From Eubacteriales bacterium (lineage in GTDB: Bacteria; Bacillota; Clostridia; Lachnospirales; Lachnospiraceae), in NCBI GenBank assembly GCA_030537195.1, contig JAUNOK010000022.1, forward strand, positions 1-42,663: a stretch of 42,663 nucleotides of DNA, written 5' to 3'. Below, piece by piece: positions 8,284 to 15,937 of the stretch (the first letter of the stretch is position 1; the number at the start of each line of letters is the position of its first letter). The notes below the pieces were generated by a model, which did no database searches, was not told the DNA's origin, and was given only the letters and a program-made list of their open reading frames with translations. The translations under genes and the position numbers were made by a program.

Positions 8284-9654
8284 TTAATAGAATCCTAATC
8301 CAAGATACATAGAATCAATCTTCCAGTTGCCATCTTCATATTTATAATAGATATAAGCTGAATTATTAGTGTTATTCTTATCATTAGCTTTATCGCTTCC
8401 TGAATACTGTATCTTGTATGTATATCCAATCTTAATTGAAACTTTTACTGTTGGGCATCCATCATCTGAATCCACTCTGAAAGATGTATCTGTAATTGAA
8501 GCTGTAAACTTGGAAATCTTCAGATCTGATACTGTCTTGTATTTGTCATTGTAACTGTCATAGATATTCTTATAAGTTGACTCTAAGTTCTTCTTTTCTT
8601 CATTGCATACTCTGTCACTTATTGCTGAATAATCTTTCTTTGCCTGTACAGCACTTACTATTGCATCTACATCTGTCTTGGCCTGTGTCTTGAGTTCTTC
8701 CAGCTTTGAATTGACATATTTTACGTTGTATGTTCCAACTGTAAATGTATCTTCATCATATGCTGCATAAAGCTGTGTTGTATAGTCTTCTATAAAATCA
8801 CCAGTTACTTTAATATCGTTCTTTCCATAAAACAGATATGGTATTACATATTCATCAGAAGAACTGCTGCCACTCTTGGATGCATCGGTTTTATATCCAT
8901 CACCAACAATAGTATCATTAATATATAATGTAAGTCCCTTTGGAACCTTTACTGTAATATCCTTAACAACTAAGTTCTCTGCGCTTACTTTATACTTCTT
9001 AAAGAAAAGCATATAGTGCTTATTGGCTACTGTAAGATATACATCATTGTACTGCATTCCCGAATCTGTTATATATCCAACCTTAACAGCCTTGTTACCA
9101 GGCATCTTGCTATATGTTGAAACAATGTCATCTGCTGCCATCTTACTAACCTTTTCTCCAGTTACATCAGAATGTACATTAATAAATGCTTCTTTAGTAA
9201 GAAACTCACCATCAGGCAGATTAATAAGACTATATGCATCATTCCATTCACACTCTGCAACTGCCTTAACATACTGCTTTGCAGTCTTCTTATAATCTGT
9301 TACATTCTTTCCCACACATACAAATATAATTATTGCAGCTACCACAGCTACTCCTGCAGCTGCAATTGCAATTATACTTTTAGGAAATTGGACCGGCTTC
9401 TTATTGACAGGCTGCTGCTTTGGGATCTGGCCTTCAAACTGTACAGGCTGCTGACCAAACGCCTGCTGTGGCTGAACCGGCGCACTCTCCTGTACTGGTG
9501 TTACCTCCGGCTCTGCTGGCGCACTCTCCTGTGCCGGTGTTACCTCTGGCTGTGCCGGTTCTTCCTGTGGCTCATCTATCACAAGCCGTGTTCCACAGTT
9601 GCAGCAGAATAGTGCCTCATCATCATTCTTTGTTCCGCAATTTGGACAAAACAT
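8284..9654 (-). CDS. Zinc-ribbon single-pass membrane protein (TcaA/YvbJ-like)
   Basis: 456 residues. An N-terminal zinc ribbon (Cys3-x2-Cys6 and Cys17/18...Cys20) is followed by a Pro/Glu/Gln-rich linker containing a duplicated 13-residue unit (EPEVTPxQESAP type). One transmembrane helix spans about residues 93-115, then a roughly 340-residue extracytoplasmic part. The segment just after the helix (TAKQYVKAVAECEWNDAYSLI) resembles TcaA/YvbJ-type proteins, with an NTF2-like C-terminal region likely. The cytoplasmic ribbon with external domains suggests envelope sensing or scaffolding; the exact role is unknown. It has its own promoter bearing a 14-bp dyad and its own terminator, so it is monocistronic. 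Confidence 0.85.
   Translation of the reverse strand: MFCPNCGTKNDDEALFCCNCGTRLVIDEPQEEPAQPEVTPAQESAPAEPEVTPVQESAPVQPQQAFGQQPVQFEGQIPKQQPVNKKPVQFPKSIIAIAAAGVAVVAAIIIFVCVGKNVTDYKKTAKQYVKAVAECEWNDAYSLINLPDGEFLTKEAFINVHSDVTGEKVSKMAADDIVSTYSKMPGNKAVKVGYITDSGMQYNDVYLTVANKHYMLFFKKYKVSAENLVVKDITVKVPKGLTLYINDTIVGDGYKTDASKSGSSSSDEYVIPYLFYGKNDIKVTGDFIEDYTTQLYAAYDEDTFTVGTYNVKYVNSKLEELKTQAKTDVDAIVSAVQAKKDYSAISDRVCNEEKKNLESTYKNIYDSYNDKYKTVSDLKISKFTASITDTSFRVDSDDGCPTVKVSIKIGYTYKIQYSGSDKANDKNNTNNSAYIYYKYEDGNWKIDSMYLGLGFY
9479..9556 (-). repeat. Two 39-bp direct repeats in the linker of the zinc-ribbon gene
   Basis: Two adjacent 39-bp copies (9479-9517 and 9518-9556) differ at a handful of positions and encode the duplicated Pro/Glu linker unit. 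In-frame unit size means copy-number change would keep the gene open. Confidence 0.7.
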
Positions 9655-9682
9655 AATTTCTCCTCCCTCATATGATTAATAT

Positions 9683-9726
9683 AGTAAATCATATATCATC
9701 ATACCATGAATATATGATTTACTCAA
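9683..9726 (-). promoter_or_regulatory. Promoter of the zinc-ribbon gene inside a 14-bp perfect dyad
   Basis: TTGAGT (9726-9721) and TATGAT (9703-9698) are 17 nt apart. A perfect 14-bp inverted repeat, AGTAAATCATATAT at 9683-9696 and its complement at 9710-9723, has a 13-bp centre that contains the -10 box. The right arm overlaps the -35 box. No U-run follows, so an operator for a dimeric repressor fits better than a terminator. Confidence 0.6.
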
Positions 9727-9766
9727 CCAAAATAATCTGTTCTGAAATCACTTGTTCTGCCTATGA

Positions 9767-11584
9767 TTACTGCATTTTCTGCTTTTCAATCTTTTCTGCA
9801 AGATCACTAAGATATTCCCAACGCTCCAGCTTCTCTTCAAGCTGCTTCTCCACTTCTTCCTTTTCCTTAGTAAGCTCTGCAAGCTTGGAATAAGAAGTCG
9901 CATTCTTTGCAATCTCATCGTCAAGTTCTGAAACCCTGTTTTCCAGCTTCTCTATATCATCATCAATGGTCTCATATTCCTTCTGTTCCATGTATGTGAA
10001 CTTAATCTTATCCTCATGGCTGTTATATGCTTTCTTCGCCTGACCTGCTGCCTTGGATTTCGATGCATCAGAGTTTCCATTTGATGACACATTATATATA
10101 GAAGAAACACATTTATCCCTGTAGTCCGTATAGCCGCCTTCATACTGTGTAAGGTGGCCTCCTGCCTCAAATGCAAATATTCGGTCAACAACTCTGTCAA
10201 GGAAATATCTGTCATGCGAAACCGTAATTACAATACCCGCAAATCCATCCAGATACTCTTCAAGTATCTCAAGAGTCTCAATATCAAGGTCGTTGGTAGG
10301 CTCATCGAGAATAAGCACATTTGGTGCACTCATAAGAACACTCAACAGATAAAGTCTTCTCTTCTCACCACCTGACAGCTTGCTTATTGGTGTCCACTGC
10401 TGCTTCGGTGTAAAAAGAAACTTCTCGCACATCTGTGATGCCGTCGCCTTGCCATCAACCGTTGTAACATATTCACCTATGCTTCTTACGAACTCAAGCA
10501 CCGTAAGGCTGTCATCAAGCGGTTCGTTCTCCTGCATGAAATATCCGATTCTTACTGTCTCGCCAACCTCGACACTTCCGCTGTCCGGTTCAAGCTGGCC
10601 TGCTATAATCTTCATAAGCGTAGACTTGCCGCAGCCGTTATCACCGACAATACCGATTCTGTCATCTCTTAGAAAAATGTATGTAAAATCATCAATTATC
10701 TTCCTCTCACCAAAGCTTTTACAAATGTTGTGAAGTTCGACAGTTTTTCTTCCAAGTCTGCTGCTCACAGAATTCATATCCATAAGCTGCTTGTCAAATC
10801 TGGCTCTTGCCTGCTTTGAAGCTTCCTTCATATCCTCGAATCTGTCAATTCGTGCCTGCTGCTTTGTTGAACGGGCCTGACAGCCTCTTCTTATCCAGGC
10901 AAGTTCCTTCCTTAATATATTCTGTCTCTTAGCCTCAGTAGCTCTCTCCATCTCCTCGCGCTGGGTCTTAAGTTCAAGAAAGCCAGAATAATTCGTATCG
11001 TAACTGTACAGAGATGCCTTATCAAGTTCAACAATTCTGTTAGTAACATTATCAAGGAAATACCTGTCATGAGTAACCATGATAAGCTCCCCTTTGAAAT
11101 TCTTAATAAACTGTTCAAGCCAGAGAACCATATCATTATCAAGGTGGTTAGTAGGCTCATCAAGAATCAGAAGTCTTGCAGGCTCAACCAGAGTCCTTGC
11201 AAGTGCCGCTCTTTTCTTCTGACCACCTGATAAAATATTCATCATTGCACCGTGGTCTGTAATTCCAAGCTTGTTAAGAATCTCTTTCGCCCTTGGCTGG
11301 CTGTCTGCATGTTTTCCACGCATAACATATTCCAGTATATTTTCATTATCATAATACATTGGTGTCTGTGCAAGATACGCAAGCTCAATTCCCTTGCCCT
11401 TGACTACCTGTCCCTCGTCCGGTTCTTCAACACCTGCAATAATCTTTAAAAGTGTAGACTTGCCTGTTCCATTCACACCTATAAGTCCAATCTTATCACC
11501 ACTGTTAATTCCCAGACTTATATTATTAAAAAGTTCCTTTTCTCCGTAGGTCTTGCTGACCTTTTCAACATTTAATATATTCAC
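9767..11584 (-). CDS. ABC-F family ATPase, Uup/YfmR-like translation factor
   Basis: 605 residues with two ATP-binding cassettes and no transmembrane segments. Domain 1 has Walker A GVNGTGKST (about 36-44), LSGGQ (118-122) and LDEPTNHLD (141-149). The inter-domain linker is arginine-rich (about 205-270). Domain 2 has GDNGCGKST (314-322), LSGGE (403-407) and LDEPTNDLD (426-434). A C-terminal coiled coil from about 525 to 605 resembles the Uup/YfmR tail, which points to a ribosome-rescue or stalling-relief role rather than a short antibiotic-resistance ABC-F, although resistance cannot be excluded. GTG start with CGGAGA upstream. It lies 20 nt after the SulP gene, so they are probably co-transcribed. 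Confidence 0.92.
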   Translation of the reverse strand: MNILNVEKVSKTYGEKELFNNISLGINSGDKIGLIGVNGTGKSTLLKIIAGVEEPDEGQVVKGKGIELAYLAQTPMYYDNENILEYVMRGKHADSQPRAKEILNKLGITDHGAMMNILSGGQKKRAALARTLVEPARLLILDEPTNHLDNDMVLWLEQFIKNFKGELIMVTHDRYFLDNVTNRIVELDKASLYSYDTNYSGFLELKTQREEMERATEAKRQNILRKELAWIRRGCQARSTKQQARIDRFEDMKEASKQARARFDKQLMDMNSVSSRLGRKTVELHNICKSFGERKIIDDFTYIFLRDDRIGIVGDNGCGKSTLMKIIAGQLEPDSGSVEVGETVRIGYFMQENEPLDDSLTVLEFVRSIGEYVTTVDGKATASQMCEKFLFTPKQQWTPISKLSGGEKRRLYLLSVLMSAPNVLILDEPTNDLDIETLEILEEYLDGFAGIVITVSHDRYFLDRVVDRIFAFEAGGHLTQYEGGYTDYRDKCVSSIYNVSSNGNSDASKSKAAGQAKKAYNSHEDKIKFTYMEQKEYETIDDDIEKLENRVSELDDEIAKNATSYSKLAELTKEKEEVEKQLEEKLERWEYLSDLAEKIEKQKMQ

Positions 11585-11604
11585 AATTATCTCCGTTATA
11601 TAAA

Positions 11605-13794
11605 TTATTGGTCATCATCTGAAAGATTATAGAAATTCTTAAGCTTCTGTGCAAGCTCCGGATCCCTCTTTTTCAAATGTTCATAATGCTTTCTCTTCTG
11701 CTCCATCATATGCTCATATGCATAAGGATTGTGCAGCTTCACTCTGTCAAGCATTTCCTTCCTGTGTTCCTTAAGCATATGGATTGCGTCAGGATTAATC
11801 TGCGCCAGCTTCTTCTCAACAACAACACGACGCTCATCAATTCTCTTCTCAATATCATCAATATCAAGATTAGGATATTTCTTATCATCAAACAAATGCA
11901 TCTCAAGTCGCTCGAGCAGCTCATCCTCATCAAAGAGTCCTATTCTTCCCCATGCAGCATGCTTTTCAGCGTCAACAATAACATTCTTCTCATCCTTCTT
12001 AACACTGCCAATCTCTGCCGCCATCTCTGCTGCCATCTTCTCAAGCCACTCATCTGCGTCTGCACCAAAAGCCCACTCAATCTCAGCAAGCCTCTCGTTG
12101 TCCTCATGAGCCTCACCAGAAGCTGCCTGTACACCTTCGCTCTCCTCAACCGGGTAAGGTCTGTCAAGCCCCGCGTCTCTTAACGCAAGTGGAATTGTTC
12201 TTCTTACAACACCTTTCTCAACAAGCTCGCCTGCCCCCAGCTCTCTTAACTGGTCATTAAGAGTGTGTGCATGTTCAGTAATATAAAGCTTTATATTCTT
12301 CTTCTCAAGTGCTTTATATAAAGACATAAGCCTGTCAACCGCCGTTACGTCAATAGAGCCGACTCCTCCGGCATCCACAATTACCCACCTGGTATTATCG
12401 TCAATATTCTTTTCTATATCATCGACAAATGTGTTGATATTCGCAAAGAAAAGCGCACCGTTAAATCTGTATATAACTGCGCCTTTAATCTTCTTTACAT
12501 TACGGTATCTGTTAAGACTGTAGAATCCCTCCTGTCCCGGTATCACTCCAAGAAATGCTCTTGGCGGTTCAACTGCTTTGACGATAACAGCAATGAACGA
12601 AAGAATAACACCAATTACAACTCCGTATATAGTTCCGAATAACAGAACGCCTAAGAAAGCACCTACAAATATTGCAAATTCCGTATGGTCTGTTTTCCAT
12701 AATTTAGCTGCAAGTCCGAATTCAGTAATTCCAATCAGTGCCGCAACAACAATTCCTGTAAGTATTGGTACAGGAAGATATTCAAGCACGGGCGTACCAA
12801 AAAGTACTATAAGAAGCATTGTAAGTGAAGCTGTTATTGACATAACCTGTGATTTGCAGCCAAACTGGTCTGCAATTCCTGTTCTTGACACACTGCCATT
12901 TAAAGGGCAGCCGCCAATTACAGCAGAGGCCGCATTTGCAGCAGCATAAGACAGAATCTCTCTGTTGTTGCTTACCTTGTAGCCATATTTGTTGGCATAA
13001 TTATTAGTTGCAAGCAAAGTCTGTGCCATGACAACACCTGCCACTGACAGTCCAAGAAGTATTATCTCTGACGGATTCTTAAGCACAACCGACATATCAG
13101 GAAGCGACAATCCCGGCAGCCCCTTATCAACATGTGGAAGAAGCTTAACGCCAAATCTGTCAATGTGGAAAACTGCAGTTGCAAGTGCACCAATCACCAT
13201 AAGAAGAACCGACATAGGAAACTTTGGTATGAACCTCTTTGCAACAAGTATAACCACAACCGTTCCAACACCAAGCACTGCTGAGAGCAGATTAAATGAT
13301 TTCATCTCACCAGCTATATGTATAAGAAGCTTTATTGCTTCGCCTGTTCCCGCATTACCTCCGAAAAGCTTCGCAGCCTGCATAAGAATTATTGTCACTC
13401 CGATACCGCTTATGAAGCCGCCCATAACAGGTGTCGATATGTAATTGACAATACGCCCTGCTTTAATAAAGAAGAAAAGCAGCAGCCACAATGCCGCAAC
13501 TAAAGTAATTGCCGGAACTACTGCTTTCGCCTCCTCAGAGCCTGACGCTATTCCAAGTGTTGCCAGTGTTCCACCGACAAGCGCTGCCGGAGTTGCATCT
13601 ACTCCGAACACAAACTGCGGTGAAGATGTTATAAGTCCATATATAAGCACCGGCAGAATAGAACAGTACAGACCATACACTGCAGGCAGTCCTGCAATCT
13701 GCGCATATCCCATTGATATAGGAATTGACACAAGTGCAACAATTATTCCCGAAACAATATCTTTCTGTATATTCTTCAAACTAATATTCTTCAA
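11605..13794 (-). CDS. SulP/SLC26 anion transporter with STAS domain and long C-terminal extension
   Basis: I start at the TTG of 13794-13792: AAGGAG lies 9 nt upstream and the protein opens MKNISLKNIQKDIVSG; an upstream in-frame ATG adds 25 atypical residues without such a site. 729 residues. The membrane domain (about 12-405) carries the SulP substrate region (GGCPLNGSVSRTG, 294-306). A STAS domain follows (about 435-545), with VDAGGVGSIDVTAVD at its core. An unusual charged extension spans about 550-729 and includes two 22-residue units starting NP (667-688, 689-710) and a partial third starting DP (711). The substrate could be sulfate, bicarbonate or a dicarboxylate; sequence alone does not decide. 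It is followed by the ABC-F gene. Confidence 0.9.
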   Translation of the reverse strand: MKNISLKNIQKDIVSGIIVALVSIPISMGYAQIAGLPAVYGLYCSILPVLIYGLITSSPQFVFGVDATPAALVGGTLATLGIASGSEEAKAVVPAITLVAALWLLLFFFIKAGRIVNYISTPVMGGFISGIGVTIILMQAAKLFGGNAGTGEAIKLLIHIAGEMKSFNLLSAVLGVGTVVVILVAKRFIPKFPMSVLLMVIGALATAVFHIDRFGVKLLPHVDKGLPGLSLPDMSVVLKNPSEIILLGLSVAGVVMAQTLLATNNYANKYGYKVSNNREILSYAAANAASAVIGGCPLNGSVSRTGIADQFGCKSQVMSITASLTMLLIVLFGTPVLEYLPVPILTGIVVAALIGITEFGLAAKLWKTDHTEFAIFVGAFLGVLLFGTIYGVVIGVILSFIAVIVKAVEPPRAFLGVIPGQEGFYSLNRYRNVKKIKGAVIYRFNGALFFANINTFVDDIEKNIDDNTRWVIVDAGGVGSIDVTAVDRLMSLYKALEKKNIKLYITEHAHTLNDQLRELGAGELVEKGVVRRTIPLALRDAGLDRPYPVEESEGVQAASGEAHEDNERLAEIEWAFGADADEWLEKMAAEMAAEIGSVKKDEKNVIVDAEKHAAWGRIGLFDEDELLERLEMHLFDDKKYPNLDIDDIEKRIDERRVVVEKKLAQINPDAIHMLKEHRKEMLDRVKLHNPYAYEHMMEQKRKHYEHLKKRDPELAQKLKNFYNLSDDDQ

Positions 13795-13826
13795 TATGCA
13801 TCGCTCCTTAATAAGATTTCGATAGA

Positions 13827-13856
13827 AATATATTAACATAAAACACCGCTGTTCAA
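13827..13856 (-). promoter_or_regulatory. Promoter of the SulP-ABC-F pair
   Basis: TTGAAC (13856-13851) and TATATT (13832-13827) are spaced 18 nt. The start would be near 13820, about 25 nt before the TTG codon. It is divergent from the methyltransferase promoter, whose -35 starts 16 bp away. Confidence 0.5.
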
Positions 13857-13871
13857 AACATTTTTGCATGA

Positions 13872-13900
13872 TTGCAGTTATTAATATTTTCGTATATAAT
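13872..13900 (+). promoter_or_regulatory. Promoter of the SAM methyltransferase gene
   Basis: TTGCAG (13872-13877) and TATAAT (13895-13900) with a 17-nt spacer. The transcript would start near 13907 and carry a TGCGGT/ACCGCA hairpin (13915-13931) before the ribosome-binding site. Confidence 0.7.
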
Positions 13901-13963
13901 TATTTAATGACAAATGCGGTATAGAACCGCAATACATTTTAATATAGAAAAGGATACTTAATT

Positions 13964-14854
13964 ATGTTTATAGCTGACAACTGGAAAGATTATGAAGTAA
14001 TAGATACCTCTAAGGGTGAAAAGCTTGAGCGCTGGGGCAAGTACATTCTTGTGCGCCCGGACCCACAGGTAATATGGGATACGCCTAAGAAAGAACGTGG
14101 CTGGAAGAATATGAACGGTCATTATCACAGAAGTTCTAAGGGCGGCGGAGAATGGGAGTTCTTCGACCTTCCACAGCAGTGGCAGATTCACTACAACAGT
14201 CCTTCATTTGAGCAGGAGCTGACATTCAACTTAAAGCCATTCAGCTTCAAGCACACAGGAATATTCCCTGAGCAGGCTGCTAACTGGGACTGGTTCGGAA
14301 AGATTATCTCTGATGCCAAGAAAAAGCGTGGAAGCGAGCCTGTAAAAGTTCTTAACCTGTTTGCTTATACTGGTGGTGCAACACTTGCATGTGCAGCAGC
14401 CGGTGCTAACGTTACACATGTAGATGCTTCCAAGGGTATAGTTGCATGGGCTAAAGAAAACGCCCAGTCTTCAGGACTTATCGACAAGCCTATCCGCTGG
14501 ATAGTTGATGACTGCGTAAAGTTCGTAGAAAGAGAGATTAGAAGAGGAAACCATTATGATGCAATCATCATGGATCCACCTTCATACGGACGTGGTCCTA
14601 AAGGAGAAATCTGGAAAATAGAAGAAGCCATACACCCGCTTGTTAAGCTTTGTGCACAGCTTCTTTCTGATGAACCATTATTCTTCCTTATTAATTCATA
14701 TACAACAGGTCTTCAGCCAGCTGTTCTTACTTATATGTTAAGCACAGAACTTAAGTGCTTTGGCGGACACTGTGATTCTCAGGAAGTAGGGCTTCCTGTT
14801 TCAAGCAACGGACTTGTTCTTCCATGTGGTGCTTCTGGTCGCTGGATGAAGTAA
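13964..14854 (+). CDS. Class I SAM-dependent methyltransferase, RlmK-like fold
   Basis: 296 residues. Motif I NLFAYTGGATLA (131-142), the acidic ribose-binding VDAS (153-156) and the catalytic-type DPPSYGRG (204-211) define a Rossmann methyltransferase close to the C-terminal domain of RlmK/RlmI-type 23S rRNA methyltransferases (COG1092-like). It lacks the N-terminal PUA domain of RlmI; residues 1-110 instead form a compact leader domain rich in Trp. An RNA substrate is likely by family but not shown here. It is a plus-strand gene with its own promoter, and its stop abuts the stop of the convergent NusG-II gene with no spacer. Confidence 0.88.
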   Translation: MFIADNWKDYEVIDTSKGEKLERWGKYILVRPDPQVIWDTPKKERGWKNMNGHYHRSSKGGGEWEFFDLPQQWQIHYNSPSFEQELTFNLKPFSFKHTGIFPEQAANWDWFGKIISDAKKKRGSEPVKVLNLFAYTGGATLACAAAGANVTHVDASKGIVAWAKENAQSSGLIDKPIRWIVDDCVKFVEREIRRGNHYDAIIMDPPSYGRGPKGEIWKIEEAIHPLVKLCAQLLSDEPLFFLINSYTTGLQPAVLTYMLSTELKCFGGHCDSQEVGLPVSSNGLVLPCGASGRWMK

Positions 14855-15247
14855 TTAATACACAACACCATCAAGTGACGGCGATTCTTCGCCGTCATTC
14901 ACAATTCTGATAACAAGATGATTCGGCAGGCATGTGATTGGCATTAAAGGCTCAGATATATAACCCATATTCACACACAGCTTGTCCGGACAGCTTGCAT
15001 CAGCTATCTTAATCTTTCCATTCTCTACGAGAATATCATTATAATCTCCATCACCGTATTCAATCCTGAACGTGTACGGATTCTTCACATCATTTAACGA
15101 AACAGTTCTTAGCATCTCGTTATCCCTGTATATATAAGCGGTCTTGCCGCCATCATTCTTTTCTGATTTCATATATATAATAGAAGCCACACTCGCCCCG
15201 ACAAGCAGAACAATCACAGCTACTACTGCAATAACTCTTTTTTTCAC
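14855..15247 (-). CDS. NusG domain II-containing anchored protein (EetA-like)
   Basis: 130 residues. A short basic N-terminus and one hydrophobic helix (about 4-26) are followed by an extracytoplasmic beta-rich domain matching the NusG domain II family (IEYGDGDYNDILVENGKIKIADASCPDKLCVNMGYI region, with CPDKLC and CLPN motifs typical of it). GTG start, with GGAGGA 6 nt before. It is not the transcription factor NusG, which is encoded at 34798-34262. It lies 15 nt after the Gx-transporter gene, and the same pair is called EetB/EetA in flavin-based extracellular electron transfer loci. Here no ndh2, pplA or ApbE-type gene is nearby, so a role in electron transfer is only inferred. Confidence 0.82.
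   Translation of the reverse strand: MKKRVIAVVAVIVLLVGASVASIIYMKSEKNDGGKTAYIYRDNEMLRTVSLNDVKNPYTFRIEYGDGDYNDILVENGKIKIADASCPDKLCVNMGYISEPLMPITCLPNHLVIRIVNDGEESPSLDGVVY
14876..14897 (+). terminator. Possible weak terminator after the methyltransferase, inside the convergent gene
   Basis: TGACGGCG (14876-14883) pairs with CGCCGTCA (14890-14897), 8 bp with a 6-nt loop, 21 nt past the methyltransferase stop. Only two T residues follow, so termination would be inefficient, and the arms also encode the end of the NusG-II protein. Confidence 0.3.
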
Positions 15248-15262
15248 AAGCTCCTCCTTCTG

Positions 15263-15775
15263 CTACATAGTAAACTTCTTAGGAATATATCTGTCTGCAA
15301 AGAAACACACAAGTCCCGTAAACAGGCCGGTTATAACTCCGCTTATCACAAGAAACGGCATATATGCAAATATTCCCGATAATCTTAATATGAAAAATGC
15401 AGCAAGAATCTGACCTGCATTGTGCGACACCGCACCAAGTATTCCGGTAAGGAATATATACTGGCCTTTAAGCAGCTTATTAACAGCCGCCATCACAATC
15501 AGACACAAAAATCCACCACTTACACTATATATAAATGATACTGCCTGTCCCGTGAATATCGTGGCGAGTATAATTCTCATCGCCAGCACAATTGCTGCAT
15601 CACTGACTTTATACCTTTTCAATACAAAAAGTGTAACTATATTGGCAAGTCCTAACTTGACTCCCGGAATTGGAACAAGTGTAGGAATCGCTGATTCCAC
15701 AACAAATATCGTCAGTGCTATTGTTGTAAGCAGCGCCAGTGTGGTAAGTCTCTTAACATCAAATGTTTTCTTCAT
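15263..15775 (-). CDS. Gx transporter family membrane protein (EetB-like)
   Basis: I start at ATG 15775-15773, preceded by GGAGG at 5-nt spacing; the longer frame from 15823 adds 16 residues with no good site. 170 residues, very hydrophobic, about five transmembrane helices, beginning MKKTFDVKRLTTLALL. It matches the Gx-transporter family, formerly labelled heptaprenyl diphosphate synthase component I, with the FVVESAIPTLVPIPGVKLGLANIV block near residue 25. The old label is misleading, because there are no prenyltransferase DDxxD motifs. It is first gene of a two-gene unit with the NusG-II protein and shares a divergent regulatory region with the MATE gene. Confidence 0.84.
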   Translation of the reverse strand: MKKTFDVKRLTTLALLTTIALTIFVVESAIPTLVPIPGVKLGLANIVTLFVLKRYKVSDAAIVLAMRIILATIFTGQAVSFIYSVSGGFLCLIVMAAVNKLLKGQYIFLTGILGAVSHNAGQILAAFFILRLSGIFAYMPFLVISGVITGLFTGLVCFFADRYIPKKFTM

Positions 15776-15804
15776 GTCTGCCTCCGCATAAATATTACTT
15801 ATGC

Positions 15805-15833
15805 ATTTTAACAGACATTTCATATTAAGACAA
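15805..15833 (-). promoter_or_regulatory. Promoter of the Gx/NusG-II pair
   Basis: TTGTCT (15833-15828) and TAAAAT (15810-15805) with a 17-nt spacer. It is divergent from the MATE promoter 38 bp away. Confidence 0.5.
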
Positions 15834-15871
15834 TAATCCGTTAAATTTATTCAATTTCAATCAAAATCAGT

Positions 15872-15899
15872 TTGACAGTTCACAAAAATATAGTATAAT
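15872..15899 (+). promoter_or_regulatory. Promoter of the MATE gene
   Basis: Perfect consensus TTGACA (15872-15877) and TATAAT (15894-15899), spacer 16 nt, about 38 nt upstream of the MATE start codon. Confidence 0.8.
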
Positions 15900-15937
15900 C
15901 ATTTGGCTTTATAAATATACGAAAGTGAGGAAATCCT

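Noticed and set aside
8023-8298. Plus-strand open frame across the S10 leader
   Set aside because: It lies entirely within the structured leader and terminator of minus-strand units, with no ribosome-binding site or protein-like composition.
9172-9612. 146-codon plus-strand open frame antisense to the zinc-ribbon gene
   Set aside because: Low-complexity Cys/Leu/Arg-rich translation caused by the repeated linker codons of the real gene.
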